Source of the DNA: Prosthecodimorpha staleyi
GTDB lineage: Bacteria > Pseudomonadota > Alphaproteobacteria > Rhizobiales > Ancalomicrobiaceae
Assembly: GCF_018729455.1 (NCBI RefSeq)
Contig: NZ_JAHHZF010000007.1
Coordinates: forward strand, 62,001 to 126,000
Length of the DNA stretch: 64,000 nt
Direction: 5' to 3'
Shown in pieces: positions 55,933 through 64,000 of this stretch. Below the pieces are notes generated by a model, which was not told the DNA's origin, did no database searches, and saw only the letters and a program-made list of their open reading frames with translations. Position numbers and translations under genes: made by a program. Position 1 is the stretch's first letter; each line of letters begins with the position of its first letter.

Positions 55933-57756
55933 ATGAAGCTGCGCAACATCGCCATCATCGCCCATGTCGACCACGGCAAGACCACACTGGTCGACGAACT
56001 GCTCAAGCAGTCCGGCTCCTACCGCGAGAACCAGCGGGTGGCCGAGCGCGTGATGGATTCCAACGAGCTCGAAAAGGAGCGCGGCATCACCATCCTGGCC
56101 AAGGCGACTTCGGTCGTCTGGAAGGACACCCGGATCAACATCGTCGACACCCCCGGCCACGCCGATTTCGGCGGCGAGGTGGAGCGCATCCTGAACATGG
56201 TCGACGGCGCCATCGTGCTGGTCGACGCCGCCGAAGGCCCGATGCCGCAGACCAAGTTCGTGGTCGGCAAGGCCCTCAAGGTCGGCCTGCGCCCGATCGT
56301 GGCGATCAACAAGGTCGACCGCTCGGATGCCCGCATCCAGGAGGTCGTCAACGAGGTGTTCGACCTGTTCGCCGCGCTCGACGCGACCGACGAGCAGCTC
56401 GACTTCCCGATCCTCTACGGCTCCGGCCGCAACGGCTGGATGGCGCTGAGCCCCGACGGCGATCAGGGCAACGGCATGGCGCCGCTGTTCGACCTGGTGC
56501 TGCAGCACGTTCCCGAGCCGACCGTCGAAGAGGGTCCGTTCCGGATGATCGGCACCATCCTGGAGGCCAACCCCTTCCTCGGCCGCATCATAACCGGCCG
56601 CATCTCGTCCGGCACCATCAAGCCGAACCAGTCGATCAAGGTGCTGACCCGCGACGGCCAGATGCTGGAGCAGGGCCGCATCTCGAAGATCCTGGCCTTC
56701 CGCGGCATCGAGCGCACCCCGATCGAGCTCGGCGAGGCCGGCGACATCGTCGCCATCGCGGGCCTGACCAAGGGCACCGTCGCCGACACCTTCTGCGACC
56801 TCTCGGTCGACACTCCGCTGCCGGCGCAGCCGATCGACCCGCCGACCGTGACCATGTCGTTCATCGTCAACGACAGCCCGCTCGCCGGCACCGAGGGCGA
56901 CAAGGTCACCAGCCGCGTCATCCGCGACCGTCTCCTCAAGGAGGCCGAGGGCAACGTCGCGCTGAAGATCGAGGAATCCGAGGACAAGGACTCGTTCTTC
57001 GTTTCCGGCCGCGGCGAGCTGCAACTCGCCGTGCTGATCGAGACCATGCGCCGCGAGGGCTTCGAACTGGCCGTCTCCCGTCCGCGCGTGGTGATGAAGC
57101 GCGACGAGGCGACCGACGAACTGCTCGAGCCGATCGAGGAAGTGCTGATCGACGTGGACGAGGAGCATGCCGGCGTCGTCGTTCAGAAGATGAGCGAGCG
57201 CAAGGCCGACATGATCGAGATGCGGCCCTCGGGCGGCAACCGCCAGCGTCTCGTGTTCTATGCGCCGACCCGCGGCCTGATCGGCTACCAGTCGGAACTG
57301 ATGACCGACACGCGCGGCACGGCGATCATGAACCGCCTGTTCCACGCCTATGCGCCGTTCAAGGGCGACCTGCCCGGCCGCCGCAACGGCGTGCTGATCT
57401 CCAACGATGCCGGCGAGGCGGTCGCCTACGCGATGTGGAACCTCGAGGATCGCGGCCCGATGATGATCGAGCCCGGCTGGAAGGTCTATCAGGGCATGAT
57501 CGTCGGCGAACACACCCGCGAGAACGATCTTGAGGTCAACGTGCTCAAGGGCAAGAAGCTGACCAACATCCGCGCCGCCGGCAAGGACGAAGCCGTGCGC
57601 CTGACCCCGCCGATCCGGATGACGCTCGAGCGCTCGCTCGCCTGGATCCAGGACGACGAGCTGGTCGAGGTCACGCCGAAGTCGATCCGCCTGCGCAAGA
57701 CCCATCTCGACCCGAACGACCGCAAGCGCCAGGAGCGCCTGCGCGAAGCCGGCTGA
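55933..57756 (+). CDS. typA: ribosome-dependent GTPase TypA/BipA
   Basis: A 607-residue translational GTPase involved in 50S assembly, stress and cold adaptation. [19 protein letters not shown] (residues 6-24), [24 protein letters not shown] and NKVDRSDAR are the G motifs; the C-terminal domain has [11 protein letters not shown]-like [31 protein letters not shown] and the [16 protein letters not shown] ending specific to TypA. ATG at 55933 is the conserved start. A strong terminator follows. Confidence 0.97.
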   Translation: MKLRNIAIIAHVDHGKTTLVDELLKQSGSYRENQRVAERVMDSNELEKERGITILAKATSVVWKDTRINIVDTPGHADFGGEVERILNMVDGAIVLVDAAEGPMPQTKFVVGKALKVGLRPIVAINKVDRSDARIQEVVNEVFDLFAALDATDEQLDFPILYGSGRNGWMALSPDGDQGNGMAPLFDLVLQHVPEPTVEEGPFRMIGTILEANPFLGRIITGRISSGTIKPNQSIKVLTRDGQMLEQGRISKILAFRGIERTPIELGEAGDIVAIAGLTKGTVADTFCDLSVDTPLPAQPIDPPTVTMSFIVNDSPLAGTEGDKVTSRVIRDRLLKEAEGNVALKIEESEDKDSFFVSGRGELQLAVLIETMRREGFELAVSRPRVVMKRDEATDELLEPIEEVLIDVDEEHAGVVVQKMSERKADMIEMRPSGGNRQRLVFYAPTRGLIGYQSELMTDTRGTAIMNRLFHAYAPFKGDLPGRRNGVLISNDAGEAVAYAMWNLEDRGPMMIEPGWKVYQGMIVGEHTRENDLEVNVLKGKKLTNIRAAGKDEAVRLTPPIRMTLERSLAWIQDDELVEVTPKSIRLRKTHLDPNDRKRQERLREAG

Positions 57757-57820
57757 GCCTGCCAGTCATCGCCCTGCCCGGCTCCTCGGCCGGGCTTGAT
57801 CGGCGCGCGAATCCTGAAAA

Positions 57821-57862
57821 CACGAAGGCCGCGGGTCGGATCGACGCCGCGGCCTTTTCGTG
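57821..57862 (+). terminator. intrinsic terminator of typA
   Basis: Perfect 10-bp stem (AAGGCCGCGG at 57825-57834 / CCGCGGCCTT at 57847-57856) with a 12-base loop, then TTCG. The outer CACGAA / TTCGTG extends the pairing, making it usable on both strands for the converging small gene. Confidence 0.75.
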
Positions 57863-57884
57863 TGGACTTCAGGTCCGGACCCGA

Positions 57885-58007
57885 TCAGGTCTCGTCGGCC
57901 AGACGGCCATAACGACGGCGGGCTTCCCGGCGCATCTGCTGGGCATCGGCCAGAACGTCGTTGATTTCGGACAGGGTACGGCGGATCGACTTCCAGACGG
58001 GACGCAT
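57885..58007 (-). CDS. 40-residue basic protein, function unknown
   Basis: MRPVWKSIRRTLSEINDVLA followed by DAQQMRREARRRYGRLADET: a short, strongly helical, Arg-rich protein resembling small DUF1127-like ORFs in size and charge but not clearly a member. GGAGG stands 5 bases before the ATG at 58007, a strong ribosome site. Upstream lies a 14-bp AT-rich inverted repeat. Convergent with typA across a shared terminator. Confidence 0.55.
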   Translation of the reverse strand: MRPVWKSIRRTLSEINDVLADAQQMRREARRRYGRLADET

Positions 58008-58155
58008 GACGGCCTCCATGGTGAGTGGCGAGCCCTCGGGTCCTGCAGCGCTTCCGTTCGATCTTGGTGTCGATGACGATCCCAATATAGGGTCTTCGCA
58101 AACGCATCGTTACAGGCGCGACTTGACGTCAGACCTGCGCGATACGCAGAGCTTA

Positions 58156-58200
58156 CTTCAATCGTTTCAGTCATTTCGGAGACGAATGAAACGATTTAAG
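58156..58200. promoter_or_regulatory. AT-rich 14-bp inverted repeat upstream of the 40-residue gene
   Basis: Arms CTTCAATCGTTTCA (58156-58169) and TGAAACGATTTAAG (58187-58200) pair at 13 of 14 positions with a 17-base gap. In this GC-rich setting it most likely is a regulator binding site. Confidence 0.5.
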
Positions 58201-58278
58201 CGTTCCTGAGCATCGGCATCTTCCGCAGGACGCAAGGGGCCAGACCGGCGACGCGCGATCAGGCCCGCAGAGGGGCGG

Positions 58279-58863
58279 TTACCGGAAATCCTCGCCGACC
58301 TTGCCGTACCATTTCGGGGAATTGCCGTAGCAGACCCAGCGGGCAGCCTCCTCGTCGGCGACGCGCGCAGCCAAAGCGTTGGCGTCCGGATTGGCGACCG
58401 CGTCGACATAGCCGAACACGCAGGTATCGGTCGCGTCGCGGCCGAGGCGGACGATCGCCAGGACCGAGCCCTTGCGACCGTCGACACCCCAGATATACCG
58501 GAAAATGGCCGATTCCGGCACGATCGCGTTGCCGCGGCGCGGGCCGCGCCACTCGACCTTCGGGCCGGTCACCGAGAATTTCGGAAAGTAGTGGTAGTCG
58601 TCCTCGAAGCGGCGCGCGCGGCTGAAGGCCACGCCGGCCCGCAGGTCGCCTTCGGCAACGAACACGTTCCAGCTGCCGTAGCCCTTGCAGCGCCAGGCAT
58701 AGGGCTCTGGCTTGCCGTTCTCGTCGCCGTCGGGCGGAGCGCTGTCGGTGACCGCGCAGCCCTTCAGATCGAGATCCGTGAAGGCGTTCTCGGCCGCTGT
58801 GACCGTGCCGGCCGCCAGGACGAGCGTGCAGGCCGCGATTGCGACGGCAAGGTGTTTCGGCAT
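58279..58863 (-). CDS. exported protein of unknown function
   Basis: A 194-residue protein with a Sec signal peptide (residues 1-23, KHLAVAIAACTLVLAAGTVTAA). The mature part has four Cys (KGCAV, WRCKG, DTCVF, WVCYG), enough for two disulfides, and a compact beta-rich sequence with YAWRCKGYGSWNVFVAEGDLRAG and FRYIWGVDGRKGSVLAIVRL. No family recognised. ATG at 58863 is preceded by GGAGGAGA. It stands alone between the small basic gene and a divergent acetyltransferase gene. Confidence 0.75.
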   Translation of the reverse strand: MPKHLAVAIAACTLVLAAGTVTAAENAFTDLDLKGCAVTDSAPPDGDENGKPEPYAWRCKGYGSWNVFVAEGDLRAGVAFSRARRFEDDYHYFPKFSVTGPKVEWRGPRRGNAIVPESAIFRYIWGVDGRKGSVLAIVRLGRDATDTCVFGYVDAVANPDANALAARVADEEAARWVCYGNSPKWYGKVGEDFR

Positions 58864-58994
58864 CGGATCCTCTCCTCCGGCGACAGGCGATCAATCTAGC
58901 GAAGGTCCGGCCGGCCAGCCACAATGCAGGCGCGGCCCAGGTCCCGACATGTTCCCTCTTCCGCCGCGGCGCGGACACGGATACGCTTCGTTCC

Positions 58995-59507
58995 ATGAGA
59001 CTTGGACAGATCGGTGTCCGGCGGGCGACCGCGAAAGATGCGGAAGCCATCGCCGGCATTCACGACGAGGCCTGGCGCCTCGCCTATGGCGGCATCATTC
59101 CGGGCGGCAACCTGGAACGCATGGTTGCGCGCCGCGGACCGGCCTGGTGGGCGAAGGCGGTAGAACGCCGGGCCGCCATCCTGGTGATCGAGGTCGGCGG
59201 ACGCATCTGCGGCTACGCGACCATCGGGCCGAGCCGGATGCGCATGCTGCCCTTCGCCGGCGAGGTCTACGAGATCTACATGAAGCCGGAATATCAGGGC
59301 CTGGGATTCGGCCGGCCACTGTTCGAGGCCGCACGCGACGAACTGAAGCGCTACGGGTTCAAGAGCTTCGCGGTGCGGGTCCTGCGCGACAACGAGATGG
59401 CGCAAGGCTTCTACCGGCGCCTGGGCGGCGTGCAGGCAGCCGAGACGTCGGAACGGATCGGCGACCGCTCGCTGCCCGTCGTCGTGTTCGGCTGGCCGGC
59501 CCCCTGA
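58995..59507 (+). CDS. GNAT family N-acetyltransferase
   Basis: A 170-residue acetyl-CoA-dependent acyltransferase. GVRRATAKDAEAIAGIHDEAW is the N-terminal strand-helix. The acetyl-CoA pyrophosphate-binding motif A is EIYMKPEYQGLGFGRPLFEAA (about 99-119), and motif B has VRVLRDNEMAQGFYRRLGG. Substrate unknown. Start at 58995; the open frame to 58839 is antisense to the exported-protein gene. Confidence 0.88.
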   Translation: MRLGQIGVRRATAKDAEAIAGIHDEAWRLAYGGIIPGGNLERMVARRGPAWWAKAVERRAAILVIEVGGRICGYATIGPSRMRMLPFAGEVYEIYMKPEYQGLGFGRPLFEAARDELKRYGFKSFAVRVLRDNEMAQGFYRRLGGVQAAETSERIGDRSLPVVVFGWPAP

Positions 59508-59694
59508 CGGGATCGGGCGCACGGATGGCCGTCCGGATGTCGCCACGACGTGACGGGTTGCCGGCCCGATCATCATGCCAAGGTCGCCTTTCGTTTCATG
59601 CTGCAATGCAGTAGGAACGGCCGACTGCGGCCGCGACGGATGCGGCCGGCGCCAAGCGAACCGGGCGGACAGCCGCCCGCGAGGAGACGACGAC

Positions 59695-60246
59695 ATGCGT
59701 ATCGACGCCATCCCGGTCGGCAAGAACCCGCCGCACGACATCAACGTGATCATCGAGGTTCCGATCGGCGGCGAGCCCATCAAATACGAGATGGACAAGG
59801 CCTCCGGCACCCTGTTCGTCGATCGCTTCCTCTACACCTCGATGCGCTATCCCGGGAACTACGGCTTCGTCCCCCACACCCTGTCGGACGACGGCGACCC
59901 GATCGACGTGATCGTCTGCAACACGCGCGAGATCGTGCCCGGCGCGGTGATCAACTGCCGCCCGATCGGCGTGCTGCACATGCAGGACGAGGCCGGCGGC
60001 GACGAGAAGATCCTGGCGGTGCCCTCGTCTAAGCTGACCAAGCGCTACGACAAGGTGAAGTCCTATGCGGACCTGCCCTCGATCACGATCGAGCAGATCC
60101 AGCACTTCTTCGAGCACTACAAGGATCTGGAGCCCGGCAAGTGGGTCAAGGTCGTCTCCTGGGGTGACGAGCAGGAAGCCGGCCGCCTGATCCAGGAGGC
60201 GATCGACCGCGCGGCCGCCGCCAAGAAGACCGAAGCGGCGGAATGA
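59695..60246 (+). CDS. ppa: inorganic pyrophosphatase (family I)
   Basis: A 183-residue cytoplasmic enzyme hydrolysing PPi to phosphate, pulling biosynthetic reactions forward. Active-site pieces: [19 protein letters not shown] (about 16-34), [12 protein letters not shown] and [10 protein letters not shown] with the metal-binding aspartates (D65, D67, D70 region), and [10 protein letters not shown]. Length is standard. GGAGA lies upstream of the ATG at 59695. Confidence 0.96.
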   Translation: MRIDAIPVGKNPPHDINVIIEVPIGGEPIKYEMDKASGTLFVDRFLYTSMRYPGNYGFVPHTLSDDGDPIDVIVCNTREIVPGAVINCRPIGVLHMQDEAGGDEKILAVPSSKLTKRYDKVKSYADLPSITIEQIQHFFEHYKDLEPGKWVKVVSWGDEQEAGRLIQEAIDRAAAAKKTEAAE

Positions 60247-60296
60247 GACCGGCGGGCCGACGGACGGCGTCGGACCGCGCCCTTCCTTGACGACGA

Positions 60297-60331
60297 CCAT
60301 CCGACGGATGCGACCGGCATCCGTCGGATGG
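60297..60331. terminator. bidirectional hairpin between ppa and the converging gene
   Basis: Perfect 15-bp inverted repeat (CCATCCGACGGATGC / GCATCCGTCGGATGG) with a 5-base loop, centred between converging genes. No T tract. Confidence 0.6.
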
Positions 60332-60369
60332 CGCCCCTGCTGCCGCTCGGGCGCGGAAGTTTCAACCCG

Positions 60370-61029
60370 TCAACGCGCCTGGGCGTGATATTCGGCATTC
60401 GGACGCATGTCGGTGCCGATGCCGATCCGGTTCGACATGTTGAAGAAGCCGGTCACCGCGACGATGTCCCAGATGTCGCGATCGGAGAAGCCCGCCGCCG
60501 TCAGGGCGGCGCGGTCGGCGTCGACGACTGCATGGGGCATCTCGGTCAGCTTCCAGGCGAAATCGAGCATGGCGACATGGCGCGCCGGCAGCCGCGCCGC
60601 GCGATAGTTCATGACCATCAGTTCGCCAAGCACCGGATCGCCGGACAGTTGCCGCACGGCGGCGCCATGCGCGGCCAGGCAGTAGTAGCAGCGGTTCGCG
60701 CTCGACACGACCACGGCGATCATTTCCCGTTCAAGCTTGCTGAGCCCCGAGGGCGCCAGCATCAGGTCGTTATACATCGCCGCGAAGGCCTTCAGCTTGG
60801 CGAGATCGTGCGCATAGGCGGCCAGCACGTTCGGGATGAAGCCGAGCTTCTCCATGCATTTCTGGAAATAGGCGGCCGTCTCGGCATCGAGATCGGCGGC
60901 CGGCAGGTCGAGCATGACCGGGCCCTCGGGCTTGCCGTCGGCGGCGCGATCCTGCCGCGGCAGCGCTCCCGAAGCCGGCACGGTCGCCTTCTCGGGCTTC
61001 GGGACCGACTTTTTCGCAGGCTTTGACAT
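60370..61029 (-). CDS. peroxidase-related protein, carboxymuconolactone decarboxylase/AhpD fold
   Basis: A 219-residue all-helical protein. The AhpD-type motif SSANRCYYCLAAHGAAVRQL carries the redox pair Cys-x-x-Cys plus His (here C-Y-Y-C then H), and FIPNVLAAYAH and DIWDIVAVTGFFNMSNRIG are typical of the uncharacterised peroxidase-related subfamily. It likely reduces peroxides or acts as a disulfide exchanger. The first 35 residues are Lys/Pro-rich and may be disordered. Start at 61029 (MSKPAKK). Divergent from the glutamate dehydrogenase gene. Confidence 0.88.
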   Translation of the reverse strand: MSKPAKKSVPKPEKATVPASGALPRQDRAADGKPEGPVMLDLPAADLDAETAAYFQKCMEKLGFIPNVLAAYAHDLAKLKAFAAMYNDLMLAPSGLSKLEREMIAVVVSSANRCYYCLAAHGAAVRQLSGDPVLGELMVMNYRAARLPARHVAMLDFAWKLTEMPHAVVDADRAALTAAGFSDRDIWDIVAVTGFFNMSNRIGIGTDMRPNAEYHAQAR

Positions 61030-61127
61030 CGAACGGTCTCCATCAGGCTGCCAGACTAGGCGCGGCGGTTCATTCGTGCACACCATGGGCGCAGAAGGAA
61101 CCGACCCGAAGGTCGGGGGAGGACAGC

Positions 61128-64000
61128 ATGCAGGATCGCGTGGCGGTGGCGAAAGACGGGCCGGCAAGGCTCGCGGTGGAGCATCTGGCGCGGGACGGCC
61201 AGGACGACCTCGCCCGCTTCGCCGATCTCCTTTTCGGCCGCGGCCCGGCCGAGGATCTCGCCCCCTACGACCCGGTCGATCTCGCCGTCTTGGCGAGCGG
61301 CAGCTGGGAGCGGCTGGGCGAACGCCGCCTCGGCCGCCCGCGCATCACCGTCGCCAATCCGGACGCGGCGTCCGGGGCCGCCTTCTCGGCGATCACGATC
61401 ATCGAGATCCTGAACGACAACATGCCGTTCCTGGTCGATTCCGTGATGGGCGAGCTGACCGATTCGAGCCTCGGCATCCGCCTCGTGCTGCATCCGATCG
61501 TCACGGTCCGGCGCGACTCGACCGGCCGGCTCGAAGCCTTCAAGGGCGCCGAGGTGCCCTTCGAGGGCGAAAGCCGGGAAAGCCTGATCCATATCCATGT
61601 CGACCGGATCGCATCGGAGGCCGAGCGCGCGGCGCTCGCCGAGCGGCTCGATGCCACGCTCGCCGACGTGCGCGCCGCCGTCACCGACTGGCGCGTGATG
61701 CTGGCCCGGGTCGACGCCGCCATCGCGGCCTACCGCACCAGCCCGCCGCCGCTCCCCGTCGAGGAGACCGCCGAGGCGCTGCAGTTCCTGCAATGGCTGC
61801 GCGACGACAACTTCACCTTCCTGGGCCTGCGCGAGTATGCCAACCGGCCGGTCGACGGCACGGCCCGCATCGAGCGGCTGGAGGGCTCCGGCCTCGGCGT
61901 CCTGCGCAACGAGGCGCTGAAGGTGTTCCGCCGCGGCGAGGCGGCGCTGAACAGTTCGGTGGAACTGCGCGACTTCCTGCGCTCCACCCGCGCGCTCCTG
62001 GTCACCAAGGCCAACCTGCGCTCGCGCATCCATCGCCGCGTCCACATGGATGCGATCAGCCTCAAGCTCTATGGCGAGGACGGCGCGCTGTCGGGCGAAC
62101 TGCGCCTGGTCGGCCTGTTCACCTCGACCGCCTATACGCGCTCGACCCGGACCATCCCGTATGTCCGGCGCAAGGTCGACCGGACGCTCGCCCAGGCCGG
62201 CTTCGACCCAACCGGGCATTCCGGCAAGGCTCTGACCAACGTCCTGGAATCCTATCCGCGCGACGAGCTGTTCCAGATCGACGAGCGCTCGCTCTACGAC
62301 TTCGCGCTACAGATCATGGCGCTGGACGAGCACCCGCGCGTGCGCGTGCTCGCCCGACGCGACACGCTCGACCGCTTCGTGTCGGTGCTCGTCTACGTGC
62401 CGCGCGAGCGCTACTCGACCGACATCCGCGTGCGCATTGGCGAGTATCTGGAACGGGCCTTCGCCGGCCGGGTCGTCAACTGGCAGCCGGCCTTCCCGGA
62501 GGGCTCGCTCGCCCGGGTCCATTTCATCGTCGGCCGCTACGAGGGCGCCACGCCGGAGATTGGCCAGGAGGCGCTCGAACAGGCGGTCGCGGCGATCGTG
62601 CGTACCTGGGCCGACGGCCTGGCGGCGGCGCTGCACGGCCGCAACGCCGCCGAGCCGGCCGAGCGGCTGGCGCTGCGCTATCGCACCGCCTTCGGCGCCG
62701 CCTACCGGGAGGCGACCGAGCCGGCCGCGGCGGTGGACGACATCGGCATGCTGGAGCGGCTGACGCCGGAGCGCCGCGTCGCCATCGCGTTCCACCGCCG
62801 GCCTGACGACGGCACCGGGCCGATCGGCCTCAAGCTCTACAGCCTGGAGGCGCCGGTGCCGCTGTCCGACCGGGTGCCGGTCCTGGAGAATATGGGCCTG
62901 CGCGTCATCGACGAACGCACCTACCGGATCGAGCCGGCCGGCGCGGCGGCGGCCTATTTGCACGACATGACGCTGGCCCGCGCCGCCGGCGGCGGCGACG
63001 GCATCGACCCGGCCGACGAGGACCGCATCGAGGCGCTGTTCCTGGCGGTCTGGTACGGGGCGGTCGAGAATGACGGCTTCAACGCGCTCGGGCTCGCCGC
63101 CGGCCTCGGCTGGCGCGAGATCGCGGTCCTGCGGGCGCTCGCCCGCTACCTGCGCCAGATCGGCATCCCCTACCCGCTCGACTACATGTCCGGCGCGCTG
63201 GTGCGCGAACCGACCATCGCGGCCGGGCTGGCGCGCCTGATCGCCGTACGCTTCGGGCTCGAGGCCGGCGGCGACCGGGCGATCGCCGAGGCGACCGTGC
63301 AGCGCGAGATCGAGGAGCGGCTGGAGGCGGTCTCCAGCCTCGACGACGACACCATCCTGCGCCGCCTGCTCAATCTGGTGGGGGCCGTGGTGCGCACCAA
63401 CCTCTACCAGCTCGGCGCCGACGGCCTGCCGCGCGACACCTTCGCGTTCAAGATCGACAGCCGCTCCGTCACCGCCATGCCGGAGCCGAAGCCGTTCCGC
63501 GAGATCTGGGTCTACGGGCCGCGCGTCGAGGGCGTCCACCTGCGCTTCGGCAAGGTGGCGCGCGGCGGCCTGCGCTGGTCGGACCGGCCGCAGGATTTCC
63601 GCACCGAGGTGCTCGGCCTGGTCAAGGCGCAGCAGGTCAAGAATGCCGTCATCGTGCCGGTCGGCGCCAAGGGCGGTTTCGTGCCCAAGGCCTTGAAGCC
63701 CGGCATGGCGCGCGACGCCTGGCTCGCCGAGGGCACCGCCGCCTACAAGACCTTCGTGGCAACGCTCCTCACCGTCACCGACAATCTGGACCCGGACGGC
63801 ACCGTCGAGCCCCCCGCCATGGTGGTGCGTCACGAGGGCGATGACCCCTATCTGGTGGTCGCCGCCGACAAGGGTACGGCGACCTTCTCGGACACCGCCA
63901 ACGGCATCGCCGAGGCGCACGGCTTCTGGCTCGGCGACGCCTTCGCGTCCGGCGGGTCGGCCGGCTACGACCACAAGAAGATGGGCATCACCGCGCGCGG
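61128..64000 (+). CDS. gdh: NAD-specific glutamate dehydrogenase, large (GDH_Bac) class, 3' end beyond window
   Basis: The first 957 codons of an uninterrupted frame that continues past the right edge; the class is about 1600 residues. It converts glutamate to 2-oxoglutarate and ammonia. Recognisable blocks: IIEILNDNMPFLVDSVMGEL (about residues 90-109), the ACT-like VHIDRI region, FTFLGLREY, and, in the catalytic part, HLRFGKVARGGLRWSDRPQD, FRTEVLGLVKAQQVKNAVIV and PVGAKGGFVPK, ending in the window at GYDHKKMGITARG. ATG at 61128 has GGGGGAGGA upstream. No frameshift seen. Confidence 0.95.
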   Translation, partial: MQDRVAVAKDGPARLAVEHLARDGQDDLARFADLLFGRGPAEDLAPYDPVDLAVLASGSWERLGERRLGRPRITVANPDAASGAAFSAITIIEILNDNMPFLVDSVMGELTDSSLGIRLVLHPIVTVRRDSTGRLEAFKGAEVPFEGESRESLIHIHVDRIASEAERAALAERLDATLADVRAAVTDWRVMLARVDAAIAAYRTSPPPLPVEETAEALQFLQWLRDDNFTFLGLREYANRPVDGTARIERLEGSGLGVLRNEALKVFRRGEAALNSSVELRDFLRSTRALLVTKANLRSRIHRRVHMDAISLKLYGEDGALSGELRLVGLFTSTAYTRSTRTIPYVRRKVDRTLAQAGFDPTGHSGKALTNVLESYPRDELFQIDERSLYDFALQIMALDEHPRVRVLARRDTLDRFVSVLVYVPRERYSTDIRVRIGEYLERAFAGRVVNWQPAFPEGSLARVHFIVGRYEGATPEIGQEALEQAVAAIVRTWADGLAAALHGRNAAEPAERLALRYRTAFGAAYREATEPAAAVDDIGMLERLTPERRVAIAFHRRPDDGTGPIGLKLYSLEAPVPLSDRVPVLENMGLRVIDERTYRIEPAGAAAAYLHDMTLARAAGGGDGIDPADEDRIEALFLAVWYGAVENDGFNALGLAAGLGWREIAVLRALARYLRQIGIPYPLDYMSGALVREPTIAAGLARLIAVRFGLEAGGDRAIAEATVQREIEERLEAVSSLDDDTILRRLLNLVGAVVRTNLYQLGADGLPRDTFAFKIDSRSVTAMPEPKPFREIWVYGPRVEGVHLRFGKVARGGLRWSDRPQDFRTEVLGLVKAQQVKNAVIVPVGAKGGFVPKALKPGMARDAWLAEGTAAYKTFVATLLTVTDNLDPDGTVEPPAMVVRHEGDDPYLVVAADKGTATFSDTANGIAEAHGFWLGDAFASGGSAGYDHKKMGITAR

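Noticed and set aside
60914-62806. 630-codon plus-strand open frame
   Set aside because: It is a +1 shadow of the NAD-glutamate dehydrogenase gene, whose true frame starts at 61128 and stays open to the window edge.

Overview
The window is GC-rich and gene-dense and reads as a chromosomal segment of an alphaproteobacterium, most likely of the order Hyphomicrobiales (Rhizobiales). The markers are a fabA-fabB-fabI operon divergent from an Irr-type Fur regulator, an MmcB repair nuclease, a large NAD-specific glutamate dehydrogenase and three ABC uptake operons of rhizobial style. The species cannot be named from the sequence alone. Most genes are ordinary, intact and tightly packed, with many 4-bp ATGA or GTGA overlaps. 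Many intergenic gaps hold long perfect hairpins.

Layout, left to right. 0.4-9.1 kb: an old-yellow-enzyme reductase, mmcB, two small membrane proteins, fabI/fabB/fabA (minus), irr and lepA. 9.1-9.6 kb: a 93-bp tandem repeat made of nested palindromes. 9.6-11.9 kb: pobA with a divergent AraC-type regulator (4-hydroxybenzoate catabolism). 11.8-17.0 kb: a PotABCD/iron-type ABC operon facing a LacI-type regulator. 17.0-22.9 kb: a 2H phosphoesterase, a class III metallophosphodiesterase and a Ugp/Mal-like ABC operon. 22.9-29 kb: stress-type membrane proteins, an AI-2E family transporter, a soluble PAS chemoreceptor behind an AT-rich leader, and selO. 29-35.7 kb: a ferric-reductase-like membrane protein with a Tat-exported dioxygenase-like protein, then a NitT/TauT-type ABC operon with two permeases, a fumarylacetoacetate-hydrolase-family enzyme and a GntR regulator.

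35.9-46.5 kb is an accessory island: a type I-G (formerly I-U) CRISPR-Cas locus. On the minus strand the order is csb1 (Cas7), csb2 (Cas5-Cas6), cas3 with a C-terminal HD nuclease, a Cas8-type gene, a truncated cas1 and cas2, followed by a leader and an array of 17 perfect 37-bp repeats with decayed copies at the far end. The interference genes look intact and translationally coupled. The adaptation module looks broken: Cas4 is absent and Cas1 has lost its N-terminal domain. A transposase remnant and a tRNA-Ala(CGC) gene border the island.

46.7-64 kb returns to core genes: an orphan polysaccharide-export-type permease, yciB, a chromene-carboxylate isomerase-like protein, a PAP2 phosphatase, argG, an AT-richer two-gene cassette of unknown function, an MFS exporter with its MarR regulator, typA, a GNAT acetyltransferase, ppa, a carboxymuconolactone-decarboxylase-like protein and the first 957 codons of an NAD-glutamate dehydrogenase that runs off the right edge.
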